NCBI GenBank assembly: GCA_037975125.1
Contig: CM075852.1
Span: 5,582,945-5,646,944 of the forward strand
Reading direction: 5' to 3'
Source: Latrodectus hesperus
Taxonomy: Eukaryota; Arthropoda; Arachnida; Araneae; Theridiidae
DNA: 64,000 nucleotides
Made by a program: the position numbers and the translations under genes. Numbering within the stretch: the stretch's first letter is position 1; every line of letters starts with the position of its first letter. Below are positions 25,334-39,199 of the stretch, piece by piece. The notes under the pieces were generated by a model, which was not told the DNA's origin, ran no database searches, and was given only the letters and a program-made list of their open reading frames with translations.

Positions 25334-25374
25334 ATATGTCTATTATATTATAAATATGCATATAATAGACATAT
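25334..25374. repeat. Small inverted repeat, 15-bp arms
   Basis: ATATGTCTATTATAT at 25334-25348 is the exact reverse complement of 25360-25374, with an 11-nt loop. Confidence 0.85.
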
Positions 25375-28179
25375 ACTCATGTTTTTTCTTTTTAATTTCC
25401 ACACTATATATCACAATTTTTCTCATTAAAAACTTATTAATATTATAAATTTGAAAGGACTACAATTATGTAGATTTTTAAAAATTAAAATCTTTGTTCT
25501 AACAAGTATTTTAAGGATAATTATCTTGTTTATTCCAGAGATAGTCATATATTTAAAATAAATTCTTTATTTTTTTTTGATTATTTTAATAATAACTGAG
25601 TAAAGAAAAGTTCAAAAATATTATTTATAGAAAATAATTTTCGTTACTTTTTTTGCCATAAATGAATTTTTTGATAAACTTTATAGTATAACATTAAATA
25701 TATGAAAAAATATTAGTTTAAATTATATCTGTATTCCTGATTCTTAAAGATTCATACATATCTTTGCGTTTTAGTTATTTCAGTTAGCTTTCGGAAATAA
25801 TTCCGATGGTTGTAAATTTTAACATTATATTCTATTTCCAGATATCACTTAGATTGTGAAATAGAATGTAAGATAAGTTTTATATTATCAGGCTCTAATT
25901 TGTTATTTCAATCTTAATTATGCATCACTTTAAGTTCTCTATGACAGGAAACTCTTGGAAATAAAAAAAAAATTAAAGATATGTATAGATATTATTGTGA
26001 TAATTATTCAATAAAATTAGTTGTGGTAGTTACAGTATATATAAGCAAGCTCTTTGTATGATTTATATAGAATACTTATAATTACATTTTTGACAGCCAT
26101 ATATTTTTAAGATATGTAAAGTTAAATTTAAATTGATCCTAAACTTTAATGTTCGGTATTTATGAATATTCATCGCTATTGGTACTGATAAATCAACTGT
26201 AAACGGAAATTAAATAATAAATACAACATGAGAATTCTCTTAATAATGAATATTTTTGTAAAGTCTTGATGAAGTCGGAAATGACCAACACTGCAATCAG
26301 ATTAACAATTTTATCCCCAAAATGTTTATCATGTGCAGATACATTTGAAAAGAGATATTACATATTTTTGAAAATAAGATCTTACTGCCAAACCTAATGG
26401 TCTAAAATGTGAAAAGTAATAAAAGTTTGAAGAAAAATTCTGTTGCCATATACTGGATTTGGTGAATCAAATTTACCATTGCCGATAAATATCTACATAA
26501 TCTTAAGCTTGCCGGGTGCAGTTTGATTGTTAAATCTAGTGAATTTTACATTTCACTCAAACAGTAATGGTATTATTAATCTTACTGAGATCAAATTAAA
26601 AAAAGCCAGTTTAAAGATTGTAAAAAAGCAAGCATTAGATTCAGAAGAAAGGTTTGAGAATTACATTACTAACTGATAATGGATTTAAGATTCAGCGTTC
26701 ATTTATCAGTTCATCAATAATGATTAAAAAAAATCGTCTATGAAATGTTGATGGTGGGAAAATTCAATAACGTTAAAACAAAAGTATCACCTGCCTTGAC
26801 AATAATCAAATATTTTTATGAAAGAATTTGAATAACAATTTATCCGCTTGGTAATTTATTAAGTTTATCGGTTTCAATATATTTTATAGAGTATTTTCTG
26901 CACCCTAACATTTTTCACAAGGTACCAATTATCAGCATGATGGAATTTTATTACCTGTTAAAATATATCTTTCTTAATCAATTGGTTTCCAAAGAAAATT
27001 CATTTTATCGATAAGTATTTAGATAGCTATACTCAAGTATTATATTTATTATTATTTGTATTTATTATTTAGTTCTTGATAGAAATGAATATTTTGATAA
27101 CAAAGTATAGGTGTGTATATGTGAAGCAACAAAATGTTTCTAAAGATGTGTTGTGTTATATTTGTGAGTATTTTTAATTATTGTTTCTAACGTATAGCCT
27201 TTTTCAGAATAACTTACTTACAGTTTAATCAAAATGTAATACATTAAAATTAGTTTTAAGAGAAAAAAATTAATTTCGATGTAATAAGATTTTATTTAAT
27301 TTGGGAAGTACAATCTCACAAAACAGATCATTTATCATTAAAGTGACTGAGAAGCTTTAGATCTTGACATTTGAATCCAGTATATTTTCTCTTTGATAAC
27401 TAGTGAAATATTTAGTTTTTTATGCAGACTTAAAGCCATTAACAAATTGAATCATGAAAGTAGGAATACATCTGCCGTATACATGATTATAAAGTAGCTT
27501 TATTAAATAAAATATGTAGTATCAATATTTGAAATATTTTACTATACTTAATAATTTTTATTTTACATTCATATTTTTGAAGAATTGATAGACTAGTTAT
27601 TTTGGTGTTCTTTAATTTTTAATGAATATAACTTAAAAATTACATTTAAAATACCGGTACTCTAAAATTCAAACTGGTTTCAATTCATTAATGATTTGAA
27701 GCATTTAACTTTGATTCAATTTAATAATAGCAAAATAATTTTTTTTAATATTATATTCTAGATTTATTTAAGAAAAAAAGCTTCAGTTTTAATGTATTTT
27801 AATAAACAGCTTTTGTTTTTTTAATATACTCATACAAAAACGCAGGACAAATTTTCCATTTCATATAAAATGTACTTTCATAAAAATCATAATTCTTAAG
27901 AAACATTAAAAATATTTAATTCTAACTCATTTTTACAGCGACATGATTTGTGGCCTGACGATACATTAATCAGCATTATTTTAACTTATACTGTACTCAA
28001 GCTTTCAAACTTGTAAAATGCAGTTAGAAAAGCTAATATCCACAGCATATCCAAATGATAAAATAAATATGCCTCACATAAAACAGACCACGTAGGATGC
28101 ATACATTCATCTACTGCAATAGATTGCATAAAATAAATTATAATGCAAAATGTCACCCTCTAATGACAAGTATGAATAG

Positions 28180-28395
28180 GCTGAAGAAGGGCAGGAGTCA
28201 GGTTCGTGACGAAGAATTATTTACGCTGAAATGAGAGAGAGAGAAGCTCTTGCTCCCCTGTGGTTTAATCATCACTGTATTTAATTGGATAGTTGTCATG
28301 CAGCCTGTCTTCCATTCGCATGTGATTGGTTAATCCATAAAATGAGATATTACGTTTGGATGTGAGATGGGATTTCCTATGGCAGACATCATCCT
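28180..28395. promoter_or_regulatory. Candidate cis-regulatory block
   Basis: About 215 bp of clearly non-repetitive, more balanced sequence in an otherwise AT-rich desert, without an ORF. It contains several homeodomain- or TALE-like cores: TTTAATCATC, TTTAATTGG, TTGTCATG and GTGATTGGTTAATCC. This composition is common in deeply conserved enhancers, but conservation cannot be seen from one sequence. Confidence 0.3.
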
Positions 28396-28399
28396 AATT

Positions 28400-31300
28400 T
28401 ATAAGAATATTATTTGTTTATTTTTTTATTCACTTATCATTAGATTTATGTATTTAAATGTATAATTAGGTATTTAGATACTTTAGAATAAAATTGATAA
28501 TAGTATTCTATAAGTTACTTGAACATTTTTATAGAATTTTGCCTTCAAAGTATGCATATATTTTAAAATCTAGGAAAAAGATATATTAAGTCATACTTTC
28601 TTCATGTAAGAAAATATATTTTATAACATATCAGATTTATGTAGTTTAAGTTTTGTAACTGTAAATGAGCTGATTGTTTCAAATTTAAATTTTGAAATAT
28701 GTTATAGTATGAGATTTTTGTGTGATTTTAAATTACAAGAAAAATTTTAGAGTGCTTCACCATAAACAGTAGCTCAATTGTCATTTATAATTGATAAGTT
28801 TTCATAAATTTTAAAATTTAAACTTAAAGCCTATGTTGGATAGTAATATCAACTTTATAATGAAATTGTTTCTCCTTCTTTAATTAAATAATTATATTAC
28901 TTAAATCACACTTTAATATTATTTTCAACGCAGTCTCTTTAACTGTAGTATATAGTTTGTTGATTATATAAACGATGCTATCATTTGTAATTAAAAATTA
29001 ATTAAATTTAATTTGAATTAAAATTTAAGAAGTTTTTAATTAAAAAATAATGAGCATATGTAAAATTTTTCCAATTAAAAACATTAAATTTATTTTGAGC
29101 ACTATTATTTTAATTATAACAAATGTACTGAAATTTTTATTATTCAAAATACCGCTTTAAATATTCATGTCTTTGAAAAGAATGGATAAGTAAAATTGAC
29201 CACTAATATTGTTTGTATAGTTTATATTTTTTGATTGCTACTGTAACAAATTTTGAAACTGAATTCTAAAACAATAACATATCAAATACTGAAATTTAAA
29301 ATAATATTATTAAGACTTTGATCATATAATGCATACGGTATATTTTTGGAGGTTTATAAAGTAATAATTTTTTTACGAAATTTATAGTATTTTTTGTGAA
29401 TTTATATTTTTATAAATTTAATTTTTTATATTATTGGATAGATTATTTAATTTGTTTTGTTGATATAAAATGATAATCACATTATAACAGATAAAATGAG
29501 CTCCAAATATGTGGATCAATAGTAATGGTAGCTTAGGTGGACCAATAGTAATGGATTGTGATTATACATCAATTTAATTATAGGAAATTATTCTTAAGAA
29601 ATTAGTTGAAGTAAAACTATATTGTTCAATATTCATTATTTCCCATATCACACGAATAAAAATTCATAGAAAGGGATGAGTAAGAGGACCTAATTACATT
29701 TTATTCTTTATCAATAAATAATACTTAAACACACTAATCAAAATCCGTGTGTTACATAAAATAAATATAATAAAACAAATTATTAATTCGTTATATTTTT
29801 AACAAAAAAATTTACTTTGTCTTAACAAATATATAAAATAACATTTTTATATCAAAATTGTGTACAAATTAAGGAAATTTGTTTTTTGAAATTAGAAAAT
29901 CAGTATTTGACATACTTTATGATTCTTCAGATGTAGAATTACTGTATTTAAGAAAATAGTAATTCTACATAATTTCACGTTTATATTCTGCATATATTCG
30001 TATTTATTTTCCCAGCAACAGTAGTTCTGCAAGTTAAAATGTATATTTATTAATATATATTTATAATATATATTATTATATTTATTAACTTTTTAATGTA
30101 AGTTCTTTCATTACTTTTACATTACGAATAAATCACATTACAACATTCACCGAATAACCTATATAACCAGGACACTTTCAAAATTTAATGTTATTGTTCA
30201 TTTTATTTTTATAAATACTGTTTGACTATGATTGACTTTAATGTTGTTATTGATTTTTCAAAGATAACTCATAGATTTATCTCACATTTAACTTCAGTTA
30301 TTCTGTAAATGGGGATGAAGGAAATGCCCAAAATTTATTGCGGCGTCACACACACAATTTTCCAGAAAAAAAGTTATCAACTACCTATCAAGCACAACAA
30401 CGGTGCCTTCTCAAATTAAAGTTTCTCTGCATAGAGGTTTTTCAAATAATGGAGGGCATATTTTTCAAATATCGAAAAAAATATGTTTGTGCACATAAAT
30501 AATCAATAGTCACGCAAGGTTTCTTAATTTCGCAGTAGACTTCTGATTTATGATTATCTATTCCAATATCTAAAAAAAATTACTTTTCAACTTTAAGCTA
30601 AATAGTTAGGTGTAAAAACTAAAAAAGTTCTTTCATTGACATGCTATTAATATCACAACTTCTATTTGGTAATTAAAGAAATACTTAGTCTCTATAAACA
30701 GCAAAATTATAAGAATGATTATGTTTGAACTTAATTATATTTTAAATTATTTAATTTTGTAATACTACAGTGCATTGAATTTTATAACAGTCCTTCAAGT
30801 CTTGGAAACAGCTCGTTTCTTTTGATTTTCGAAACTCTTTACAAAACTAAAAACGAAAATAATTAAACTTATAGCTTATTATTTATGTAAAAATAAGTCT
30901 CAGAAGTATGAAATATATTATTTGGGTAACATAGAATAACGCAAGAGACTGTAACATGAAATTACAGAATTGTTAATTTATTTTTGGCTAAAAAATTAAG
31001 TGCTTTCGACTAAAAATAAATGATTTCAGAGCATAATGTTGTGAATAAATTTCATTTCAAAATAATTTGATATTGAATAAAATTGTTCCATCTCCTTCAC
31101 GTTAAAATGAATAAATAATAATATAATAAATATAGAATTATTATGAAATTGCTTTAATCACTCTCTTAATTACAGATTAAAAATATTTAAAAGGTGTGTT
31201 CTCATATTATGCAATATCAAATTCATAATATTTTTAATGACCTATAAAAACTAATTGCGCTTGATAATCACTAATTATTATGCAAATATCTCATAATTAT

Positions 31301-31600
31301 AAAAAAATATACATTCGTTCTAGATATTATAAAAATTCTTAAATATATTTCAAAAAATATTTTTATTATCTTTTCTTTCATAAAAAAGATATTTAGGATT
31401 TCATATTTCTAATTATAAATGAAATGGTTAAAATAATATTAATTTTTTCTTCAATAATTAAATCTTCTTTTTCGAAGAATTATAAAAACTGATATGAATG
31501 TCATAAGTTAATTAGTTTTCATTATTAGTGCTTTTTAAATTTTAAAGTTTTTATATGTGAAATTTTATCATTATATTCATTTTTTTACTATTCCCTCTTT
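28400..31600. other. AT-rich non-coding stretch
   Basis: About 3.2 kb. A 12-nt direct repeat CAATAGTAATGG occurs twice near 29520-29555. Nothing else is supportable. Confidence 0.55.
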
Positions 31601-31602
31601 AT

Positions 31603-31733
<131 letters not shown>

Positions 31734-31739
31734 GTTTAA

Positions 31740-34700
31740 TTATACATCTTCAAGACAATGATACTCTTGTTAATTTTATTTTAAAATATGTAGGAAGTAA
31801 GGGGAATCCCTTTCAAGATTAAAATAATGCGCAGTTTTCCCAATTACAGATGAGCCACCCAATCATTGAAGTTATTACAAGAATTCCGAAAACACCTATT
31901 CTCAATTTAAATTTTTTAAGTATAATTTAACTTTGAGTTTAATTCATGGTTTCTAAGCTACTTTAACTTTCTGAATTAAAGGCAGAGTTTTTCAAACTAC
32001 TTTTAGCAACTATAGCTTTATCCTAATTTTTTAAATAGTTTCTGATTTGTTGATATTTTATATTATATATCTTTGCTTCATTTAATATGGATTTGTCCTT
32101 GATACATTGTTTACTTTAATTTTTGGTATGTATATTTGTAAGTTTATTTCCTTTTCATAGTCCTATGTCCTTCGAGCGTGTCAGAAAAGAGTGCTTAGTT
32201 TCCATAGCTAACTATCTTCAACTCTGATGAAGACGAGGTCCCTATCTTTCCCTTTTTTATGTATTGTGTTGCTTCGTTTTAATATTTTCAGTGATTTTTC
32301 TAATTTTGTCTTTCTTGTTTTATTGTTCTTGTGTGTGTTATATCTTATTTATACTTACCTCTTACTCTTTATTTTTACACTAGTTAGATTGTTAATAATA
32401 TATATTATTTGGTATTATATATTTTGGATCTCATTTGCATAGTATATTTATTGCTTTTAAATTGTCATGTGCATATTATAGAACACAGAAAATAAAATAT
32501 GTAATTTTAGAATAGTTTTTGTAATTCAAATTAAGATGTGCTGATTCGTGTTTTATAAATTTAAAACTCTAGATTTTTGCATATTTGAATATGTCATTTA
32601 TATTATTATTGCAATGATCTTATGAACTATTTTTCTTAATTATCGTATTATATTGTTTTTTGTTTGAATTTGTTGACATCTTATTTAAATTGACGAGGTA
32701 TATAACTTTATGTAATCTGTTTATTTAAAAGTAGATATCTCAGATGTTCCCGTGATGTGAAAGAGCTGAATAAATTGACAACAATAATGAATTCATTTTG
32801 TAAAAGCATTTAATAAATTGTCATGTATACAATTTAAGTAACGTAGTCAATTTTTGACTTCGTATAGCAGCCAAAATGAAATAAAGATGGTCAGAAGAAT
32901 ATGGCATTGAAAACACTTGTTTATTTTTGTGTCAGGTCAAACCTAAAAATATGAATAATTGACATATATATTGAGAAATAACAATTGAATTTAATACTAA
33001 ATTCTTAAATTTTATTTAAAAAGAATATTTAATATAATTCATGGAAAATAATTAAATAATTTAAGTTTTCAGACTATTTTTTTCATTAATTTACTTAAAA
33101 AAAAGATGATAAAATTCTTCGTTAAAATTTTGAAAGTATTGCATATAGTATATAATACAATAAATATATTAATCATGTAGTAGAAAAGTATTTTATGATA
33201 CCTTTAACATAATATGTAAATAGTGATAAGTTTCTGATCAATAGTTGTGACTCAAAATGATTCAATAACTAAGCTATCTTTAAAATTTTCGTGGAATTAT
33301 AAAACTATTTCAAGACATTAAAAAATTTCTTTTTATGTTCATTTGGCCATTTCATTATCAAGGATACGTAAAAAATGATGAGAAGAAATGAAAATATAAA
33401 TTTGTTATTAAAATAATATTCAATTATATTATTTTAAAAAAATTGAATAATTTTAAGAATCTTTATGATGCAACAAAATTTGATTTTTTAATCAAAATTT
33501 GATTACAATAAAATGGATTAATTTCAAATAGTTAACCCTGCTAAAAAATGAAAAAAAAAATTACATTTTCTTTACATTTCTAATATCAAAGAACGTTTAA
33601 CATTTAGTTAAAAGGAATTCTTTCAAGTGCTTGTAAGACAAAAACTTAATATTCATATTTAACAAACATTATTTCATTTAAATGACTGATAAATTTGAAT
33701 ATAATTTAAAGTTTAAAAAAACATATTTATAAATTTAATTAATTTATTTATTTAATTCTGGGAATATTTTAATATTTTTAAATATATCCTGATAAAAAGA
33801 AATGTTATTTTCCTTGATAATATGCTTGGTAATTAATACCAGAAACTCTATTTATTCTTTTAAAATAGTAAACACTGTTTAAAAACATGTATGAATTATT
33901 AATTTTTCATAATTTTTATAAACATATATATATATAAATTTTAGTATGTTCACATTAATTAATATATTAACAATGATAAATTTCTTATTCCCTCTACTTA
34001 AATGGTTATTATTATTATATAATATTGATTCATCCAATACATAATATGTTAATATACGATGCTCTTATTATTATGGTATGTACTTACTATTATTATGATT
34101 GAAATATGTTAATGAATGATGTACCTACTATCAGAATGTAAAATGCATTTATGATGATTATTTTCATGCACGCATTATAATAAGTTAATGCACTCATTTC
34201 GATTACAAATTATCTGTGGATTTCCTGAGTATTTGCTATACATATATTACATAAATGGAAAATGCTTTCCTGCGTTCAATCATCAATTGATTAATCAGAA
34301 ACATTCCTAGCTATATTTAAGAGGAACACGATTCTATCATTCAATACTTGCGCTTTAAACATTTTAAATATGTTGCCATTATTCAGACATTTATGTTAAT
34401 TGAAATATCAAATTTCGTAGTTTTATGTCGGACATACATGTTTACTTGCAGAAAAGTTTAAAAGGTTTTATTCTATTAAGTAAGATTAAGTAAGCAAATA
34501 AAACTGAAATTAATGTAATTTTCAATTTCATTATATCTTTTAAGTCTACTAAATTTCGTAAGTTTAGCTTGATAAAAGTTGGAATTAATCCTCGCTTTAA
34601 ACTAAGTTGACATAAACTTTCATCTTTTAAAACTTGATGAAAGATTAGTGTTCAGTATGCATAAGTTTTAAATCATGTTTGCCCCAGTTTCTACTAACCA

Positions 34701-34890
34701 CCTGTCTAGGATCACAAACTACTTGAGATAATTTTCGTAAGGAGAAAATAAATGGATAGTTATGTGAGATTTAAGATATGAAGTATAATGAAACAATTTT
34801 CGTTTAACTTCAATAATTTATAAATTTTGCCATGATTTTTATTACAATATGAAATAATCATTGTGAATATGTACTTTAATGATATAAACA
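31740..34890. other. AT-rich non-coding stretch
   Basis: About 3.1 kb with no supportable gene. The 71-codon frame at 32227-32442 is a run of hydrophobic residues in T-rich DNA. Confidence 0.55.
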
Positions 34891-34989
34891 TTTGTACAGG
34901 ATGACAAGTTTATCCTGTTGACAAAAAATATTGTATTAAACTAAAAACATTAAATTTATTTTCAAAAAACTGACTTGACTTATGTCATT

Positions 34990-36034
34990 TGTTACTTAGA
35001 TACAACACATTTAAGTATTTTCAAAATGGCACCCTTGGGCAACGATAGAGGGCCTTAAAAATAGCGTAAAATTTTCCGCAATGGGTCGAGTTCATCAGGT
35101 GTTATTCCTTCTTTAGAGTAGCCTTTAGCCATTCCAAACTTCGATACGACTTAGAGCATACTCTTGATTGCAGAATAGACGAAACACTAAAGACCACTGG
35201 GCTTAAGACAAGTGAATAGGAGGACCATATTCCCACATGTATGAAATCTGGAAGATTTGCTTGACAGTCTTGAGTTTCTTTTGCTCTATGAGAATTGGCA
35301 GGATCTTGTTGAAGTCTCCAGATGCTGTTTTTAAAATGTTTTTGGGCCCAAGGAAGTAAAACCGACTGTAAAATCTCACTACAGTACATGATCTTGTTCA
35401 TTTTGATTCCTTGATTTAAGAAAACTCTTAAACACTATGAACTAAGGAGAAAACTAAGGAGTTTTTCCAGATTCACAAATACCTCCCCAAACCTTAACTG
35501 ACTGTGGTTTTTGCCGACGTTCTACTCTTGTGGAAGTTCCAGGACGATCAGATGACCAGTAACGGTCATTTTGTTGATTATAGGATTGTTCAATTATAAA
35601 AAGTATTTCGTCCATCAAAATGAAATGCTTCCGTGCGCCTTTTGCAGACTTTCGAAGGAGAGGTCGACATCTTTGCAACCGTGTGCACTTATTTTGACCA
35701 GTTAGTTTCTGTACTTTTCGAAGTTTATATTGCTCAAGTAAAAGCACTTTTTTTTGGAATTTGTCTAACTGATTCTATTTTAACCCCTATTTCTTTAACT
35801 ATTATTCTGATTGAGTTTCTTGGATTTCGTTTAATTCGTTTCTTGATAATTTTGCAAAATTCATTTGTATTCACATTTTTTTTTTTTGGTTTTTGGAGTC
35901 TATCACCGTCATGGCCAAGCTTCAAGAATCGTTTTATAGTACGTGATATCATTTGACTGCGGATATTAAGCTTTCTGGTAATCTGAATTTGCTTTAATCC
36001 AAACTCAAATAAAGCAATTATCTGTCGCCGTTAG
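34990..36034 (-). pseudogene. Inactive mariner-type transposase, nearly full length
   Basis: Minus-strand pieces line up in family order. The helix-turn-helix part is RRQIIALFEFGLKQIQITRKL then ISRTIKRFLKLGHDGDR (35890-36032). A linker follows with NPRNSIRIIVKEIGV. Next come YKLRKVQKL, LRKSAKGARKHFILMDE and WSSDRPGTS, then VKVWGGICESGKTP (35454-35725). After a break come SVLLPWAQKHFKNS and LQQDPANSHRAKETQ (35270-35370). The first Asp (MDE) and second Asp (QQD) remain. The third, in the SPDLNPMDYSIW-like segment, is Val (codon 35192-35194), as is the Asp of SPDL. There is a break near 35402-35454 and a frameshift before GITPDELDPLRK (about 35070-35100). Possible element ends lie near 34895 (TACAGGATGACA) and 36178, both weak. 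Confidence 0.78.
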
Positions 36035-36607
36035 ATTGGTATATTATTTCAAACATGGAAATAAAAACTATATATTTGTTTTACTAACATTAAGATCTCT
36101 TAAGCAAATAAAATTATAATAGAAAGTGGTGATCATGAATTGATCCAGTCAAAAGCAGTACAATTTTGTCAGCAGTATAAAGTTGTCTCTCTGTCAACCT
36201 GTATATTCAACAAAAATTATAACATTAGTATACCAGCTCAAGCATGAAAGTAAAAATAAGTTCATGTCAAATAATTGTTATCATATTTTTGAATTTTTTG
36301 GAGATTCAATGTACATCCCTAATTTGAACATATTCTATTCTAGAAATTATAGAATTTTTTACTCCAGAAAATGTCTTATAGTTGCCCATGTTCAAAGAAA
36401 ATCTTGTTAAACTTAATATCATCTTAATCAATCCTGCTAATATACGTTTTTGAGTTCTGCGTATAAATATTAAATTATTATTACATTGAAGAGAATCACT
36501 TATCAAAGCTGTATCTGAAATATTTTTCGTTCATAAATAAAGAGAAATAATATTATTTCTTTGATTCAAGGGGAACTCACCAATCTCAAACTGATATTTC
36601 TGGGATC

Positions 36608-36904
36608 ATAAATAAGCTATTTATATTAAAAATTAATTTAGGTAGCATATTCACAATCCTGGTCGCAAACACTAAATGCTTTGAAAATTGGAGAGCAATT
36701 TAGTTCATAATAAACTATTTACATTAAGAACGAATTTGGGTAGTATCTTCATGATCCTAGTCAGCAACACTAAATGTTTTGAAAATTTGGAAAGCTATAT
36801 TTAGTTCTTAATAAGCTATTTATATTAAAAATAAATTTGGTTATATCTTCACAATCTTTGTCGCAAACACTATATGTTTGGTAAATTAGCGAACTATTTG
36901 GTTC
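36608..36904 (+). repeat. Tandem array of three ~99-bp units
   Basis: Units at 36608-36706 (99 bp), 36707-36807 (101 bp) and 36808-36904 (97 bp) share the order AATAAGCTATTTA, ATTTGGGTA, TTCACAATC, GCAACACTAAATGTTT, GAAAATT and TTTAGTTC. They differ by roughly 10-20% and small indels, so the duplication is not recent. No ORF spans the units. Confidence 0.9.
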
Positions 36905-39190
36905 TCAAACAATGCCGGTATTTCCACTGTGCAGAAGATGCGAATTTTGCATAGCGCTTCAAAATTGCAAAGGTTGTTTTTAACTAAGCAACGGAGTAAC
37001 AATTCCTATTGTGCATTATATAGATTTAATAACTTATATAGAATAATAGATACTATTAATTGAAAATATGTGATTCACAGCTTACCTGTACACTTCCCTA
37101 ACGCATTTAAACTTTTAGGCTTAGAATGACATATTCTTCAAATTCTGTTTTATATTTTGATATTAAAATTTAGCACCTGATACACAAAAAAAATTCTCTA
37201 TTTAAAATTTATAAAATTTAGTGGATTATTCAATGTCGATATTGAAAAATATTCTAATTTTTGCTCGATAGTTTATTATTTTTCAATACTCCAAATATCT
37301 GAATAATGGTTTGATGGAAATACTTTGAATAACAATTGTTATATGAAAATATGTGAGATTGTAGAAAATCGGTTTTACCATTTTTATAATAAAATCTTGA
37401 TTATTTTATAATAATTTTAATCATTTAATAGGATAATAAATCATATGACTCGATGAATATAATGTAAATGAAATATTTTACTTATTAATAAATTAAGCAA
37501 AATTATATGTAATGCTTTTAATGATAGTAAGATTTGAGTATATAAAAGAGGTAACATCTTTTCTTTCCTCAGAAATACTGAAGCAGACATTTTCATGAAT
37601 ATTTATATCTTTAAATTTAGTTATCACTATAAAATTCAAATGGTATGGAGTACCATAAGCAATGTTTAATTAATATTTATTAAATAATATATTTAGGTTG
37701 GTTATAAAGTATTTCCTCTGGAAGAACAATGAGTAGAGAAACTATTTTATCAACAAAACAAGAACACTAATATTATTTTAAGAAGTATTTTATAGGCACA
37801 AGAAATAAATGAAGAGAATTTATACAATTTATAATCCAACACAAAAGATTGCATTTAAGTGATTAGCTCAGTTACTTATTCTTTTCTTACGCATGTAAAG
37901 GCTCATTGTATAGTAACTTTCTTTTTAAATCCTAATTAATGCGTAATTTTTTATTTCAAATTTGCTTTGCCCTTTCAAAGATTTTAATTTGTGCTTGTCT
38001 CTAGTAAATCTTATCATTTTAGATTATTTTTACATTTAAGGAGCTCTCATTTATTCTTTTTATTACATTATAATTCACTTTACTTAGCTTGGAACAAAAT
38101 GCATTACTTTTCCTTTTATTGTATGCTTTTGACTAGATTTAATTCAAGAAGTTGTTCCTAAAGAACTATTTTATGAATAAATCAAAAGCAGTTTAAATGC
38201 GCACAATTTCTTTTCTTTAAATTCGAAACATGTTTTTTTTACTTCTTTTTAGTTCTGACAGGATTTCGATACGTTTTGACCGCTGCAATTTTAACAAAAT
38301 TAGTAAGAAATGTTAATCATTATTATATGAAGAGAATGATGCTTACTTGCTTTTAAATTCCAATTCATGAAACAAAGTAGTTGTTACTTATTTCTTCAGT
38401 TCTGAAAAATTAAAAGTAATAAATTATTAATTTAAACTCCGATGTCATAGAACATTTCTGTGATTAATTTCAGCTTGCTTAAAAATTGTATAACTTTGTT
38501 TAAGCTTCTAAATTATTTTTAAAGTTCGATGTTAATTTCAAATTAAAAAAAATTAATAATGTATATTTATGCTTTTAATAATATTGAAAGATGATTTCCA
38601 ATGAATTCGGAATTCATTTTTACATCAAATTTCCGGTAATATTGTTAAAATAAGCAAGCATGAAAATTATATTGTTGAGAAAAGTGGAAAATAAAAAGTA
38701 ATGAGACAGATTATTTTCCTGCTCTGTTCATAGATTTTAAATCAAGATCCATTTATTTGGATGCATACGGGTTATATTCTTTCGCATTTCTGAATAAACT
38801 CGCGTCATAAAAAGAAAATTTTAGTTTTGAAACAATTTTTGTAAACATACAAGATATTTTCAAAACAAACATCAATAATATTCTTGATTTGATATCTAAA
38901 ATGCTTGAAGAGCTTAGAAAGAAGACATTATAAAGCTGTATTGGAAGATGTTGAAAGTTTTTAAAACTATCCACAGACGTCAAACTTAAACAAAATGTCG
39001 GATGCAAACTATGTATCCAAAATTTTTCATGAATATATTTGTTCATATGCATTCATTTTACAATGTTTACCAAATCAAATTCAACATTAAAAATGCCAGA
39101 CATATCAAATCAAAGTTTATTTGACGCATAACACTTTATAGAGATCAAATATTTAAAATTACACCCTCTTGTGAAATGTTTATGATAAAA
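36905..39190. other. AT-rich non-coding stretch
   Basis: About 2.3 kb. The 99-codon minus frame at 38753-39052 has no recognisable motif. Nothing else is supportable. Confidence 0.5.
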
Positions 39191-39199
39191 ATGTCAGTA

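Larger units (their letters stand above)
24170..28140. other. AT-rich non-coding stretch with two small hairpins
   Basis: About 4 kb without a gene. It holds inverted repeats at 24561-24606 and 25334-25374, described separately. The rest shows no structure I can support. Confidence 0.55.

Noticed and set aside
32227..32442. Small membrane protein of 71 residues
   Set aside because: Hydrophobicity follows from the T-rich strand; no start context, splice context or charged flanks beyond the first residues.
34895..36178. Defined ends for the 35-kb mariner-type relic
   Set aside because: TACAGGATGACA and its presumed partner match too weakly, and no clear target duplication is visible.
38753..39052. 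99-residue minus-strand ORF
   Set aside because: No motif, no splice signals, and no clear departure from local base composition.
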